This document shows positions 34,010 through 44,206 of a DNA stretch of 64,000 nt, piece by piece. Under the pieces are notes generated by a model. The model saw only the letters and a list, made by a program, of their open reading frames with translations. It searched no databases and was not told the origin of the DNA. The DNA lies in NCBI GenBank assembly GCA_016508695.1, contig VNKQ01000015.1:248001-312000 (forward strand). The letters run 5' to 3'. The stretch comes from Hyphodiscus hymeniophilus (lineage: Eukaryota > Ascomycota > Leotiomycetes > Helotiales > Hyphodiscaceae). The first letter of the stretch is position 1. Each line of letters starts with the position of its first letter. Made by a program: the position numbers and the translations under genes.

Positions 34010-35875
34010 ATGGCAGACACCACTCCAGTCCAAGCCGTACAATCCGAAGCTGCCGTAACTCCAGCAGCCCCATCATCACAGCCTAAGACGAATCGTCAAA
34101 ATGTGAACAAGCTGTACGCCTTGCCCGCACCGCTTCGAACCTTTCCCTTGCCCACTCTCGTTCCGCACAATCCTCTATCGCTCTTCCAAATTCTCTACGT
34201 ATGGCTATCTCAGACGATCAATCCTCCAAGCTCTCACTTCGAGACACCATATTATGGTTTGTGGTCACCGGAAACTCGGTCTGTACACGTCACGGATAGC
34301 CGGTCGATCCGGGGATTATGGGAACAGGGCTTTTATGGCAAGGGAAGCTTGAGTCGGAGTGAACCCAACTGGATGAGTGGGCAGAAAGCGAGGAGGGAAA
34401 ATAAAGGCAAAGTCACGAGTGAAGAAGTTACGAGGCAGAGGAGAGCTGCTCGCCAGCAAACGAAATGGGAAAGAGCGAGGAAAGAGAGAGAGGCGATTGA
34501 GCAGAAGCTGCTTGAGGAAGCAGAAGCTGCTCGAGTGAGTGACACCACGAACAATGGTGACTCTGCTTCGACGGGGGAAGAAGGACTGTTCGAAAGCGAT
34601 ACCAGCGTGACGGTCTCTGATGTCTGTGAAGACTCTTCAGTTGAAAAATACATGGAATGGCAATCACCTGTTGGACCTCTCGAACTGCTCTCGCTTCCGA
34701 ACTCAACACTGGACCTGGCGAAGGCTTCATTGAACTTGACCCGGGCAGTAGAACAAGACGTCGCTACCGTATCTGATCCTGTTTCGTTCATGGGGTCCAA
34801 CGCCGCACCTGTCGGTCCATTACAAATCCTGGCGCTGCCAAACTCCCGTTTGGAAAGATCTTTCAATGAGGCTTTGTTATCGGAAGGTGGCAATGAAATA
34901 GTTACAGCCACCCACCACAGCTTGAAAGAAGACAGTAAAGACTCATTTCTTAAATCAAGGAGCAATGAAAATGGCGCGGCAATTGGACATGGGCTCAATG
35001 GACATGCCACAGCGACAAAGCCATACATGAATGGTCACTCCAGTATTACTGAAGGAGCAATCAACGGATCCGCTCACTCCGACGGCACAGCGTATACCAG
35101 CAATTTCCTGCCCAATGGCTCTGCAATTTCTGCCAGCACACCGATGATGAAGCGACGAAAGAGTGTTCGGTTCTCGCCAACCGTCGAGAAGAACACATTC
35201 ATCCAGAATGAACCGCTAAGCCCTGAGCATGCCAGTCTCATTACAACGATCATTGCGGACGAAGCCGAGCCAGCGAAAACTGAAGAACAAGAGCACTTTC
35301 AGCTTACCCTCGAAGAAGCCTTCTTTCTTGCCTACTCACTTGGCGCTCTCACCATTCTCGACCCTGTCACAAAATCTCCTATCTCAAACAAAGATCTCTT
35401 TAAAGTCTTCCGCAGATCCTCCTACTTTCCACCTCTTACCAACGCAAGTTTTGCTCCAGATGATCCCTTCATGCTCAATTACGTTGTGTACCACCACTTC
35501 CGCTCCTTGGGTTGGGTTGTTCGCGGCGGTGTTAAGTTCGCTGTAGATTTCATGCTCTACAATCGTGGCCCTGTATTCTCACACGCTGAGTTCGCCGTTG
35601 TTATCTTGCCTTCATACTCAGACCCCTACTGGTCCAGTGACGTGTCTTTGCAGAACTATGTAAAAGGCAAAGAGAAGCGGACATGGGCTTGGTTTCATTG
35701 TATTAATAGGGTCATCACCCAGGTTAGGAAAACGCTGGTCTTGGTTTATGTGGATATCCCAAGCCCCTTGAATGATGGGGATGAGGAGGACATTGGCGTT
35801 GATGGCGTCTTGGCACGATACAAAGTTCGGGAGGTGGTCATGCAACGCTGGCTTTCCAATCGCCAACGGGATTGA
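34010..35875 (+). CDS. SEN2: tRNA-splicing endonuclease catalytic subunit Sen2
   Basis: An intronless coding region of 621 aa with ATG in the context CACCATGG. Residues 30-130 form the Sen2 N-terminal region (YALPAPLRTFPLPTLVPHNPLSL, ETPYYGLWSPETRSVHV, GLWEQGFYGKGSLSRSEP). A long, low-complexity, charged linker (about 130-430) follows, then the endonuclease domain: LTLEEAFFLAYSLG, YHHFRSLGWVVRGGVKFAVDFMLY and the triad Tyr517 (LYNRGP), His525 (FSHAEF) and Lys574 (RKTLVLVYV). It cuts the 5' splice site of intron-containing pre-tRNA within the Sen2-Sen34-Sen15-Sen54 complex. This is a housekeeping gene and marks the left limit of the accessory cluster. The longer linker than in yeast is common in filamentous fungi. 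Confidence 0.95.
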   Translation: MADTTPVQAVQSEAAVTPAAPSSQPKTNRQNVNKLYALPAPLRTFPLPTLVPHNPLSLFQILYVWLSQTINPPSSHFETPYYGLWSPETRSVHVTDSRSIRGLWEQGFYGKGSLSRSEPNWMSGQKARRENKGKVTSEEVTRQRRAARQQTKWERARKEREAIEQKLLEEAEAARVSDTTNNGDSASTGEEGLFESDTSVTVSDVCEDSSVEKYMEWQSPVGPLELLSLPNSTLDLAKASLNLTRAVEQDVATVSDPVSFMGSNAAPVGPLQILALPNSRLERSFNEALLSEGGNEIVTATHHSLKEDSKDSFLKSRSNENGAAIGHGLNGHATATKPYMNGHSSITEGAINGSAHSDGTAYTSNFLPNGSAISASTPMMKRRKSVRFSPTVEKNTFIQNEPLSPEHASLITTIIADEAEPAKTEEQEHFQLTLEEAFFLAYSLGALTILDPVTKSPISNKDLFKVFRRSSYFPPLTNASFAPDDPFMLNYVVYHHFRSLGWVVRGGVKFAVDFMLYNRGPVFSHAEFAVVILPSYSDPYWSSDVSLQNYVKGKEKRTWAWFHCINRVITQVRKTLVLVYVDIPSPLNDGDEEDIGVDGVLARYKVREVVMQRWLSNRQRD

Positions 35876-36170
35876 GGACGCATGGGCAGGCATTTGAAAG
35901 GATCTGTATGATTACATGTATTATGATATTCAAAATGATCGACGCCGCAATGAAAGCTCATTACCATATTCGTAATTATCTTTATGCCCTCTTATGGGAA
36001 GGTCACCCGCGCAAAAGACCAACTTGGACATCATGTCGTGGGGATCAAGTGGTGGAAATGTTCATTCGCAAGTCCAAACAATCTTATTTTCAGCCAAGTT
36101 AAAAACCTCTCTTTATTCCATGTTCTATTCTTTTCCTCCCAAACACGTTCAAAGCCTAGGACTGTCTTTG
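35876..36170. other. Sen2 3' flank
   Basis: No gene recognised before the retroelement relic. Confidence 0.4.
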
Positions 36171-36554
36171 TTACCCATCCTGTGCAGCTGCGTATTGTCG
36201 ATATCTGATTATTAGCTCCGTTGCGTTGAATTGCCCGTGCATTGCATTGGGATCTTGTGCTCTCATTCTCACTAGAGAACTTGTGGTCTCAGGCATTGTT
36301 GGAGAGGGAGCGTAATATTCTCCCATTCGTGATATGCTCCCCTTCAAAGAGCGGTTCAAGTATACACTGAATCGCGCAGCAGTCCAACCAAGAAATGGGG
36401 GTTCGGGCGTAGCTTCCAAAGCCACTCCATGCACTTCAGTCCCAGCGATCGGGCTTGGAGCTGGACGGGAAGGATGAATGAGAAGAGTTCCTTTCGGGTC
36501 GATATATTGCCAGATACCAAACGATTGTGCCATGGAACGAGAGATTTTGATCAT
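36171..36554 (-). pseudogene. Copia-type gag relic (LTR retrotransposon fragment)
   Basis: A 127-codon open frame reads QSFGIWQYIDPKGTL near its start. This resembles the conserved W.YIDP block of gag in fungal Ty1/Copia elements, where it is followed by Pro-rich sequence, as here (RPAPSP). The tail (NATELIIRYRQYAAAQ) is uncertain. No LTR, protease or integrase adjoins it, so it is a fragment. Unlike the Gypsy element at 4.3 kb it shows no RIP-like AT shift. An alternative is a short host ORF. It lies 0.7 kb outside the UstYa cluster. Confidence 0.4.
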
Positions 36555-37268
36555 TCATCCCAATCGTCAATTTCTCCTTGTATGTTGTCAGGTCATTTCG
36601 GTATGACTCCGAACTACTAAAGCAGAGCCTATCCTGTCAGGAAGTATTCTGAGGGTGCCTGTTTGATAAGGTAGAGGAATGCACTGCTCATAGCCATGCA
36701 CTCTGGCTTCGAATATGACACTCTGCACGACAAAAGAGAATCTGGTTCTTCGGATTCCTGCCACCCTCCGATCCTGTCCACCGGATGGAAAGTCTCATGT
36801 CATATCATTTGTTGACTTACTTGGGGATTGAACATTACGCAAATTCCCACACATAAGCCAGCACTGCCTACGAAGATGAGATCCATTTGAACGATCACCC
36901 AGCGATAGTCTCCGAAACCTTGCTCTCGGCGTTCTGGTGCTGCAATAACTTGAAGAATACTACTCTTCCAGCATGAACTTCTCCATTTCTGTTGATATCA
37001 ACCGTCTAGGCCCGAAGGAGACTTTTTTTATGATTGGAGTGATCCATGTCTTTATTCATTTGGCCGCAACCCAAGGTACATTTATATCAAGAGATGCAGG
37101 AGTTTGACAATTCGGATGAAGATTCTTCATGCTGTGATGAGGGCATATGAAGATGAATTCACCTACACAACTGAAACACTATTCAAAAGTTGCTTAATCT
37201 TGCATATTATACGGTCGAGATCAAGTTGAAGCGTGATTTGAAGGAGATGTCTTTACTATAACAACTAT
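36555..37268. other. Intergenic region at the cluster's left edge
   Basis: AT-leaning spacer with no recognisable gene. Confidence 0.45.
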
Positions 37269-37931
37269 TTATTCAAAAAGCGGCATGCAAGTTAAGAATA
37301 TAAGCGGAACCCAAACCGGCGGCGTCTTTGGAGTAGCCATCGCAATCATCTCCGAACAATGATTCGTGTGATTCGCATTCCCCGATTTGCTGTTAATCAG
37401 CCGATGTCTCTGGTCCATAGCTAACGACTGAGCCCTCCACACATACAAGCAATGCTCGACATGATAAGAGTTGTCCGTGAAAACCATTGGTCCTCCCCCA
37501 GATCGTAACTGCTGCATATCAGCCGGTTGCGTCCTATTCTCATCCAGAAACCAATCTCGACCGGGATAGGGATCGAAGTCGTCCATCATTCCCAGAACCG
37601 AGCATTCTGGAGGAACCCAGCCGGCGAAGCCAGGATGGAATATGCAGCCTCGGGCTCGCGCTGTTTCTGTGGAGTTACCGCAGTCGGTCCACGTGTGTGA
37701 GATATGTTGGCTTGATTTTGTCATTGGCCAAATGACAAGAATCGTAACTGATGTTGTGATCACTGCTACAAAAATAACGAGTATGGTCGAATAGAACCGG
37801 TAAAACTTATTTCTTGAGGTTGGCAGTGGCAGATTTCTCCATTGTTGCGAACTTTGCCATTTATCTTCAAGTAACGGCTCATTTTGCGATTCGTCAGCGG
37901 AGAGTCTTCGAGATTCAGCTACGTCTTTCAA
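37269..37931 (-). CDS. UstYa-family (DUF3328) protein, divergent class, copy A
   Basis: A single exon of 220 aa. One membrane anchor (about residues 47-70, FYSTILVIFVAVITTSVTILVIW) follows a cytosolic tail. The luminal part holds DCGNSTETARARGCIFHPGFAGWVPPEC, the N-terminal signature of one UstYa sub-family. It also holds two HxxHC motifs: YHVEHCLYVW and NHTNHCSEMI. In this family the paired HxxHC motifs are thought to bind a metal, and members oxidise, cyclise or otherwise modify peptides in fungal RiPP and some NRPS pathways (UstYa/UstYb, CctO/CctP2/CctR). Its closest relative in the window is copy D at 48631. It lacks the HTCRxxE end seen in copies B, C and E. It probably acts in the ER/Golgi lumen on the precursor at 51395; the exact reaction is unknown. 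Confidence 0.87.
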   Translation of the reverse strand: MKDVAESRRLSADESQNEPLLEDKWQSSQQWRNLPLPTSRNKFYRFYSTILVIFVAVITTSVTILVIWPMTKSSQHISHTWTDCGNSTETARARGCIFHPGFAGWVPPECSVLGMMDDFDPYPGRDWFLDENRTQPADMQQLRSGGGPMVFTDNSYHVEHCLYVWRAQSLAMDQRHRLINSKSGNANHTNHCSEMIAMATPKTPPVWVPLIFLTCMPLFE

Positions 37932-38107
37932 CGTTATTGACCTTGCTATGTCGAACCTGCGGTCTCCCCATTAGCTTGCAATCTTCTGATATCGTTCAGA
38001 ATCAAAAAGACTTACTCGTCCAAGAAATGGGTTTGAGACATGTCAAGCCCTACATGTAGAAGAGATCCGACTATCTACCCCCTCTCTCTGGCTGAGGCTG
38101 AAAAGAA
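37932..38107. other. Short intergenic region
   Basis: Promoter side of UstYa copy A; nothing further seen. Confidence 0.4.
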
Positions 38108-38335
38108 CTATGAGTTTTTGCAACACAAATGTTTCATCGCAAGAAGAAGTCTGAAGTCTGCGTAAGCTCCACTTTCGAACAACGATGAGAGGTCTTCTTC
38201 GGCATTCTTACCTGTCACCTGGATCGCTGCTCGCTTATTCACTGCAACCTCGCTAAGCTTCCCGGACCGCCGTACTTCCATATTCGGAATGCTTGAATAG
38301 CCGACACCATTCTGGCGGAACGCCCGTCTCACCAT
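38108..38335 (-). pseudogene. BTB/POZ domain relic
   Basis: The reverse frame ends in LSSLFESGAYADFRLL, which matches the L(F/L)xSGxYSDxxI start of fungal BTB domains. In a neighbouring frame the next bases read DETFVLQKLIVL, close to the xxFxVHKxVxC strand, so a frameshift seems to separate them. The rest of a BTB domain is not found. Likely a decayed fragment; confidence is modest because the match is short. Confidence 0.33.
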
Positions 38336-39057
38336 GTACTAGGCCAAATACGAGTTCCGCGCGACGACCTGATCGTTGCGTAGCATACTGTAGCTTCGTG
38401 TGTCAAGGGTCAGCTAGCTTACCTATTCCCTCCACTCAGTAGGGTTCACTGCCGGTGCGATGATTATCTGTAGCTCACGTAAGCGAGGCGCTGGCAATGA
38501 ACTGAAGGGATATCTACCGAAAGACCCTTGCGTGTGCCTTGGTAGGTGGCGCCAGCGTTATTCCTTAGGTTGACAGTACTGCAGTCATCATGTCGACAAC
38601 TGAGGTGAGGCGATAGGCTTCTGACTGTCCAATTAAATAGTATTTAGCAGGAACTAGGCATCTCTACCTACGGTCGACTTCCTCGCAAGCGTTCGGCTTT
38701 GTACCAAGCATTCATACCCACACTGGAATACATTTTGATGGTTTCCATAAAACAGTAGTAGGAAATTTTATATTGTTTGAGACAGTTCACGTTACTAATT
38801 TTCTTGTCTGTTTTGATATCTCTTTCTTCACTGAGGCGACGTTCACCAAAGAATCCAATCCGTCGACGACAAAAATAATAACAATATAGTCTTAATGTAG
38901 AAAGGGGGTCCAAATTCATATTTCATGGAAGGCAGGGCAAAGAACCCGAGGTTATTGAATCTTCTAACATAGATTTCCCTACGTCTACCTAGCATCCAAA
39001 GTAGCAGAACCATAGATGTCGTACCACTTATACTTCCCCAATCCAATCTTAAACACT
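38336..39057. other. Intergenic region
   Basis: No gene recognised; short ORFs only. Confidence 0.4.
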
Positions 39058-40932
39058 TCAAATTAATACCGTTCCACTCAAAGCTACCACACCTAACGCC
39101 CACCACGTAACGAACACCCCAAACCCATTCTCCAAGCCCCACGCGAAACAAAACGCCCCAAACAGTGGCCCCACGGTTCTTGCAACCGCACCAACAGACT
39201 GTCCCAACCCATTCACAGAACCCAACACCTCCGGATGCGGAGAGCTCTCATTTAACACCTCGATCGTTGCTGGCACAGAGACAACTCGTCCTATGGTATG
39301 AAGTACCAAAATAAGAATTATCGAGAACCAGGTTAAGGGCCCCGTAGAAGTGGTTGTACTCAATTGGGTTAGAGTAAGGAACGGGATAAGAAAATATGAG
39401 AGAGGGAAAAGGGCACTAAATATCTTGTAGGAATTATGGGTTCCGAGATGATTGTGAATTAGAGGGTAAAAGAATAATTGAAGGGGGACTCCAACGAGAC
39501 CAATTATGGATGTGGCGAGACCAGCCTCGCGGGCTGACATTCCAAGACCGTTGGAAAAATTGAGACCGCTATTTTCTGAATTTGACGGGTTCATAGAACC
39601 ATGAGGAGCGCAGAGGAAGAGTATCCAAACGCAACCGAATGCTCTGTGTTTTGGGATCTGTTAGTGCGCTGGAGTAATGAACATAGGTGAGACAAGAAGA
39701 AATCACAGAACGTACCCAATGTGGAAATCGAATATGGCTTGAGTGAGAAGAGCAGACAGGACGCTTCTAGTAGTGAAAAGCCTCCAATACGCAACTGAAA
39801 AGTCTTTCTCGAGGACAAATTCCACTTCAGTGGAATCTGGACTGTGCAACGCCACCGCAAAGTCGTCAAAACATGCATCTTCATCATTCGAAGAAATTTT
39901 CCCATAACCGTATAATGGGGAGTTGCTACAAAGATTTGGCCACCTCCAGCGCAGCCCCTTCTTTTGCTTTTTTCTCTTACTTGTCTGTTTTTCATTTAGT
40001 TTTCAACCATTACAGTGTGTGTTTTTATAGTGTGTATTTCTTACTTCTCTTAGGAATGAAGGCCCGAAAGATGCGCAGAGGATGAGCATCAAAGCACACA
40101 CAAGTGCTGGAAGTGCGTATGGTTGTCGCTGCATCCATACAACGCCTGATTTTTCACCAAGCCGTGATCCGTCGCCAAATAGGGAGGGGAAGTTCACTAC
40201 TGGATTTGATAAATACGCGCCGAGGACTAGTTGAGTCAGTGATTTCCCTTTTTCGCATTTGAATATGTGATATCACTTACCTGGGCCTAGGAGTGCAGCA
40301 AAATTGTAGCTTAATGGTAAAAGTAAAAATGCTCGAGCCAAGTCTCTGTAAGCATTTAGCCAAGAACAACATCAACTGGATCTTTCCACCTATCTACCTT
40401 TTCTCTTCGATACACTCAGCAATCATAGTTATACTTCGATTCACAATCAGTTTCTTCCTTTCGTGCTGAAAGCTATTTCATCATACCTAATGCCTCCATT
40501 GCCACTAGCAGCTCCCGCCAAAATTCTCCAGGCAATCGCCTGCTCAAAAGTCCTCGACAATCCAAGTCCCACGCAACAAAAGGCTGTCCCAAGTAAGCCC
40601 ATAACTAACACCGGTTTACGTCCTACCCACGGTACGTCAGATACCCTTCCCCACATCATACTCGTAATCGCTTGAGCAGCTGTAAAACCACCATTTAGAA
40701 GCCCGAGTTGTTTCGAGGCGATGGAATTCGAAATTGAGGGAGAGAAGCTTTTTAGTTGGTCGAGAAGGTATGATTGGATTGCTGTTAAGTGAACAAAGTC
40801 GAATAGTCTGGAGAAGAAGATGTGGGCGAGGTGGGGCTTAGAGGGGAGTGAAAGCCAAGTTGAGTCTTTAGCATTGTCGGTATCTACACGGCGCCAAGAA
40901 ATTCTTGCTCGTTGCAAAATTTTGCCGTGCAT
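39058..40932 (-). CDS. MFS transporter, YCR023C/ZIFL-like, in the RiPP cluster
   Basis: Six exons, complement(join(39058..39643, 39716..39984, 40045..40226, 40281..40345, 40398..40433, 40487..40932)), encode 527 aa with all phases consistent. SLPSKPHLAHIFFSRLFDF begins span 1. MMWGRVSDVPWVGRKPVL (residues 92-109) is motif A. GNGGISITMIAECIEEKR, assembled across intron 1 (40434-40486), and LARAFLLLPLSYNFAALLGPV are family hallmarks. Residues 244-330 form a hydrophilic central loop, and the second half starts at AYWRLFTTRSVLSALLTQAIF. This family resembles tetracycline-exporter-type MFS proteins and plant ZIFL. By position it is the candidate exporter of the cluster product, or a self-protection pump. 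A 36-nt exon (40398..40433) is notable. Confidence 0.9.
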
Positions 40933-41608
40933 TTTTGAGTGAGGGTGTTTCTAATAGATGATGGGCTTGAAGTGGTCCTATTGAAGTATATTTCTGAGCG
41001 GATGGGAAGTGCTGCCGCTACACAGGAAATCATTCGTATGTCAAAACACATACTGCACCCAATGAGATAAGGGAGACATTTTGCACATGACCAAATAATC
41101 GGCTTCTCCTTGCTCTATACGTGTGGTCATTGTGGACTGCAACATTGCTTGAGCAACATCGCTTAGGTGTGTTCAACCTGTACGTTCAGGTTTGATTCGA
41201 CTCCACTATGGACCTATGATACAGCCTCCCATTCATGCTCCACTAATACATGACACAAATATCCCTACCAACCGCGCGGCATCGCTCAGGGCATTCCGTT
41301 TTTGGATTCTGACATTTACGAGCGTTGATCTCAAGATAAGCTGCATAAACAGCGATACCCGAGCTGAAAGCTGAGCTGCACCTAAAATCTCAGGGGTGAA
41401 TACTTTACAGGCATTAGAACGCAAGGCGTGAAGCGAGAAATTGAGTTTGGATAAGGTATCGTCGTAAGAAGCACCACTAAGCGTCCCTCAAAACAAACAA
41501 GTTTCTATCTGTAGATCTTTAAGGCTACCTGACCGATGCCTTTACATTTTGATATTCCAAGATCACGATTTCAGTTTTTACCGTCGCGTCGCAGGTAGAC
41601 CCACTAAT
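40933..41608. other. Intergenic region
   Basis: No gene recognised between the transporter start and the inverted repeat at 41609. Confidence 0.45.
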
Positions 41609-41684
41609 CGTTCGGTTTTTGACCTACCCGAATTCTTACGTAATCGGTAAAAACTCGGGTTTGCAGGAGGTCAAAAACCGAACG
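41609..41684. repeat. Inverted repeat (17-bp perfect arms)
   Basis: CGTTCGGTTTTTGACCT at 41609-41625 is the exact reverse complement of 41668-41684. A second nested pair, ACCCGA (41626-41631) and TCGGGT (41655-41660), follows inside. The 76-bp structure could be a fold-back element, a MITE remnant or a cruciform/terminator between UstYa copy B and the transporter. Confidence 0.8.
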
Positions 41685-42040
41685 AGTATTTGAATTACAA
41701 TATTTGTATAACCCCGACGTCACTAACATTTTGAATAACAGCCGGGTTTTGATTAATGGCTGGGCCGGATCGGTATGGAAGCATTCCGACAGAAAACTCA
41801 GTTTGATAGGACTTTGGTGGATATAGAACTTCTTATTGAATTCAGTAGGGTCAGTTGCATAAAACAAAATCTTCGTGCGCCCATGCGCCAAGTGTGCAGT
41901 GATATTTACTGGCAATCTCAAGTATATGACTATGGGAAGACAAACTGTTTGGAGAAAATATGTACTTGATTCTTTACCGCTCTCTGTGAAAGGAAGCAAA
42001 ATGGCCTCAAAACCCGAACGGGATAACCATTTCCCTTCTC
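41685..42040. other. 3' flank of UstYa copy B
   Basis: An antisense-looking ORF (41604-42044, minus) overlaps the inverted repeat and has no family features. Nothing else is seen. Confidence 0.4.
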
Positions 42041-43119
42041 TCACGCAGCATGCCCTGGTTTCCTTTCCAACGCCCAGTTATTTAACTTCTCAAAATTCCT
42101 ACATGTATGCTCGCCCCCAAAAATTGGCACTTTTCCATTCCCTTTCCTATAATAAGTCAATGGAGTGAGATCTCCTTGACATTGGATTGCTTGGCGCAGA
42201 TAGTCAAGGCAGTGATCTTTAATTATCAGACTTTTTCAAATAACAAAATATTGATGGGAGACCGTACCAACATGATCACGGTAGAAGTATGGAACTTTCG
42301 CATCAGGGTAGTAGTAGTCGAAATCGAGACCTTTTCTGGCGAGGTCCTTCATTAAAGTTAGGATTTTTGTGTTCGGGGTTGCTTTGAAGGGAAAATTTGA
42401 AGTGATAATTACAATGCAATGTAGGGAATAGTACATATCTAGGCTATATCACTAGAAGTCAGTCATAGACCTACAACCTACAAGATTTTGATTTACCTCA
42501 AACGATAGCTCCCTGCTTCCTTCTCCTCGATAGTTTTTGAGCCTAGGGCATCCATCTCTTGTTTACTGATGAGGACATCAACACCTATCATGTGTTAATT
42601 AGTCTATCTAAGAGGTACAGATGGAGGAGACATCAATATACCGGAAAGAAGGTCTAGCCAGGCGTCATCAATTGCCTTGCTTGGCTCTCCCACATATTGA
42701 GGCGTCGTCGTATTGCTCCGAAACCATTTCCCATGATCATCCAATTCTAGGCCGCCCGTAAACCGCGTTTTGACTATATCTATAGCCGGTTTCACTGGAG
42801 CTAGAGCGATATCAGTAAGTAACTCTCTGGAACAAGTCAAAAACAAAAGGTGAGGACGGTATGTACTAAAATCAGTCTTGAATCCACTTTCATACGAAGG
42901 AGTTCTTCGCAATTTTTGTACTTGGAAGAAGAGTGACACAGTTGAGAAAAGTAAGGTGAATGTGCAGAAAACCCATGTCCACAGCAAGATGTGGTAGATT
43001 TTTGACGGTTGGTGCAAAGCTCGACGAGATGTATTCGAAAAGAAAGGAACTGATTCCCCCGAGGACCTGTCGTCGTCATCCTCGAACGACTTGCGTGGCA
43101 ATGAAGTTGGAGCTTCCAT
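42041..43119 (-). CDS. UstYa-family (DUF3328) protein, classical class, copy B
   Basis: Six exons, complement(join(42041..42216, 42268..42346, 42413..42443, 42497..42584, 42642..42800, 42867..43119)), give 261 aa. A cytosolic tail is followed by one membrane anchor (IYHILLWTWVFCTFTLLFSTV). The luminal part reads VKPAIDIVKTRFTGGL, TPQYVGEPSKAIDDAWLDLLSG, a first motif YYSLHC, a second motif RDHVDHCLDYLRQ and the terminal GGEHTCRNFEKLNNWALER. The family's first motif is HxxHC, but here Tyr replaces the first His (codon TAT at 42430-42428), so metal binding may differ. The 66-bp first intron is in frame and stop-free, so an isoform 22 residues longer is possible. It belongs to the UstYa group that modifies secreted RiPP peptides. 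Exon 4 is only 31 nt. Confidence 0.9.
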
Positions 43120-44206
43120 TTTGCTTGATGATCCCAGAGGGAAAAGGAACTGCTAGTGAGACAAAGTGAAGTGAGGAAGTAGGACTGAAATGACCTCGAG
43201 TAGAGAGGTGAAAGCGGGAGGGCCGTTGAGTAGAAACGACGCGAACTACAAGACTAGGTAAAGACTAGGCAAAATATGGCATTGATCCTACCCTGGTATT
43301 ACCTTTGATTTTGGAAGGTGTGGTGGCCAATATAATAGAAATCTGCTAGCCTGTATCTAGCAATAAGTCAGCACGTTCATTGTGCCTGGTGGGGCATTGC
43401 CGTACGCCACCCGTACTGTAACTGGCCGGAATACGGAAGAGTGTCCGGTGTGGCACCAATACCCGTAGACTAGAGCGGACTACCCGCATACCCGTAGACT
43501 AGAGCGGACTACCCGCATAGATGTGTGGTCGGATTTATTTCAGCAAAATGCGGTATTGGGTTATACTTACGTATATAATTGGGGGGGGATGGATGCTCCA
43601 CCTTCCTATTTGGACTTCCTCCCCCTTATCTGGAGTTCTCCTTCCTTAATAAAGGCCTTTTACCCTTGATTTCCACGTAAACTTAAAAGCTTGCACGCTG
43701 TTTTTCAGACTGCTTTTCGCCCGATATAAAAAGCAAAACCTGGACAACCCGAGTATGATTCGCTAACTCTGATAAACCATTACCATTTACCCGTAACCTA
43801 GCCTAAGTATAACTTTTGATGTAATATTTTTATTAAATATCACGAGACTATCTGGCATGCGCACATAATGCACACATACCTAAGTTTATCTCAAATATAG
43901 GTAAATTTGAGATAAGAAGTGGGGGAAGTTGTATCCTAGTAGGTCTCGCGAAGCATAAGCCAATTCGGCCAGATCTGTTGGCTCGTAGCCTGGTAGGGCT
44001 AACGAGAGCGTCGTTCAGTATTCCTAGGCATGTCGTCAGGCTTCTAGCGTTTTCAAGGGGTTTTTGTCAGAGAGTGTCTATTATTGCTTGGAGATACCTA
44101 TAGTCTTTGTTTCTCTGTGCACGTTAGGAAAACGACGTGCAACAACTATTGCACTCCTATTCTCGAACCACCTGTGCTATCGTTGTACAGCTTGCCAGCG
44201 GCTGAA
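43120..44206. promoter_or_regulatory. Divergent intergenic region between UstYa copy B and the Zn2Cys6 regulator
   Basis: A 1.1-kb region between two start codons. It holds a 29-bp direct duplication at 43461-43518 with GCGGACTACCCGCAT, whose CGG and CCG half-sites are of the kind Zn2Cys6 factors bind. Their use as an operator is inference. Confidence 0.35.
43461..43518. repeat. 29-bp tandem duplication
   Basis: Two identical, adjacent 29-bp copies (43461-43489 and 43490-43518), starting ACCCGTAGACTAGAGCGGAC. Each contains ACCCG twice and one CGG. Perfect identity suggests a recent duplication or selection. Confidence 0.9.

Noticed and set aside
34333..35028. 231-codon antisense ORF in Sen2
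   Set aside because: Opposite the low-complexity linker of a clear Sen2 gene; Ser-rich with no family resemblance.
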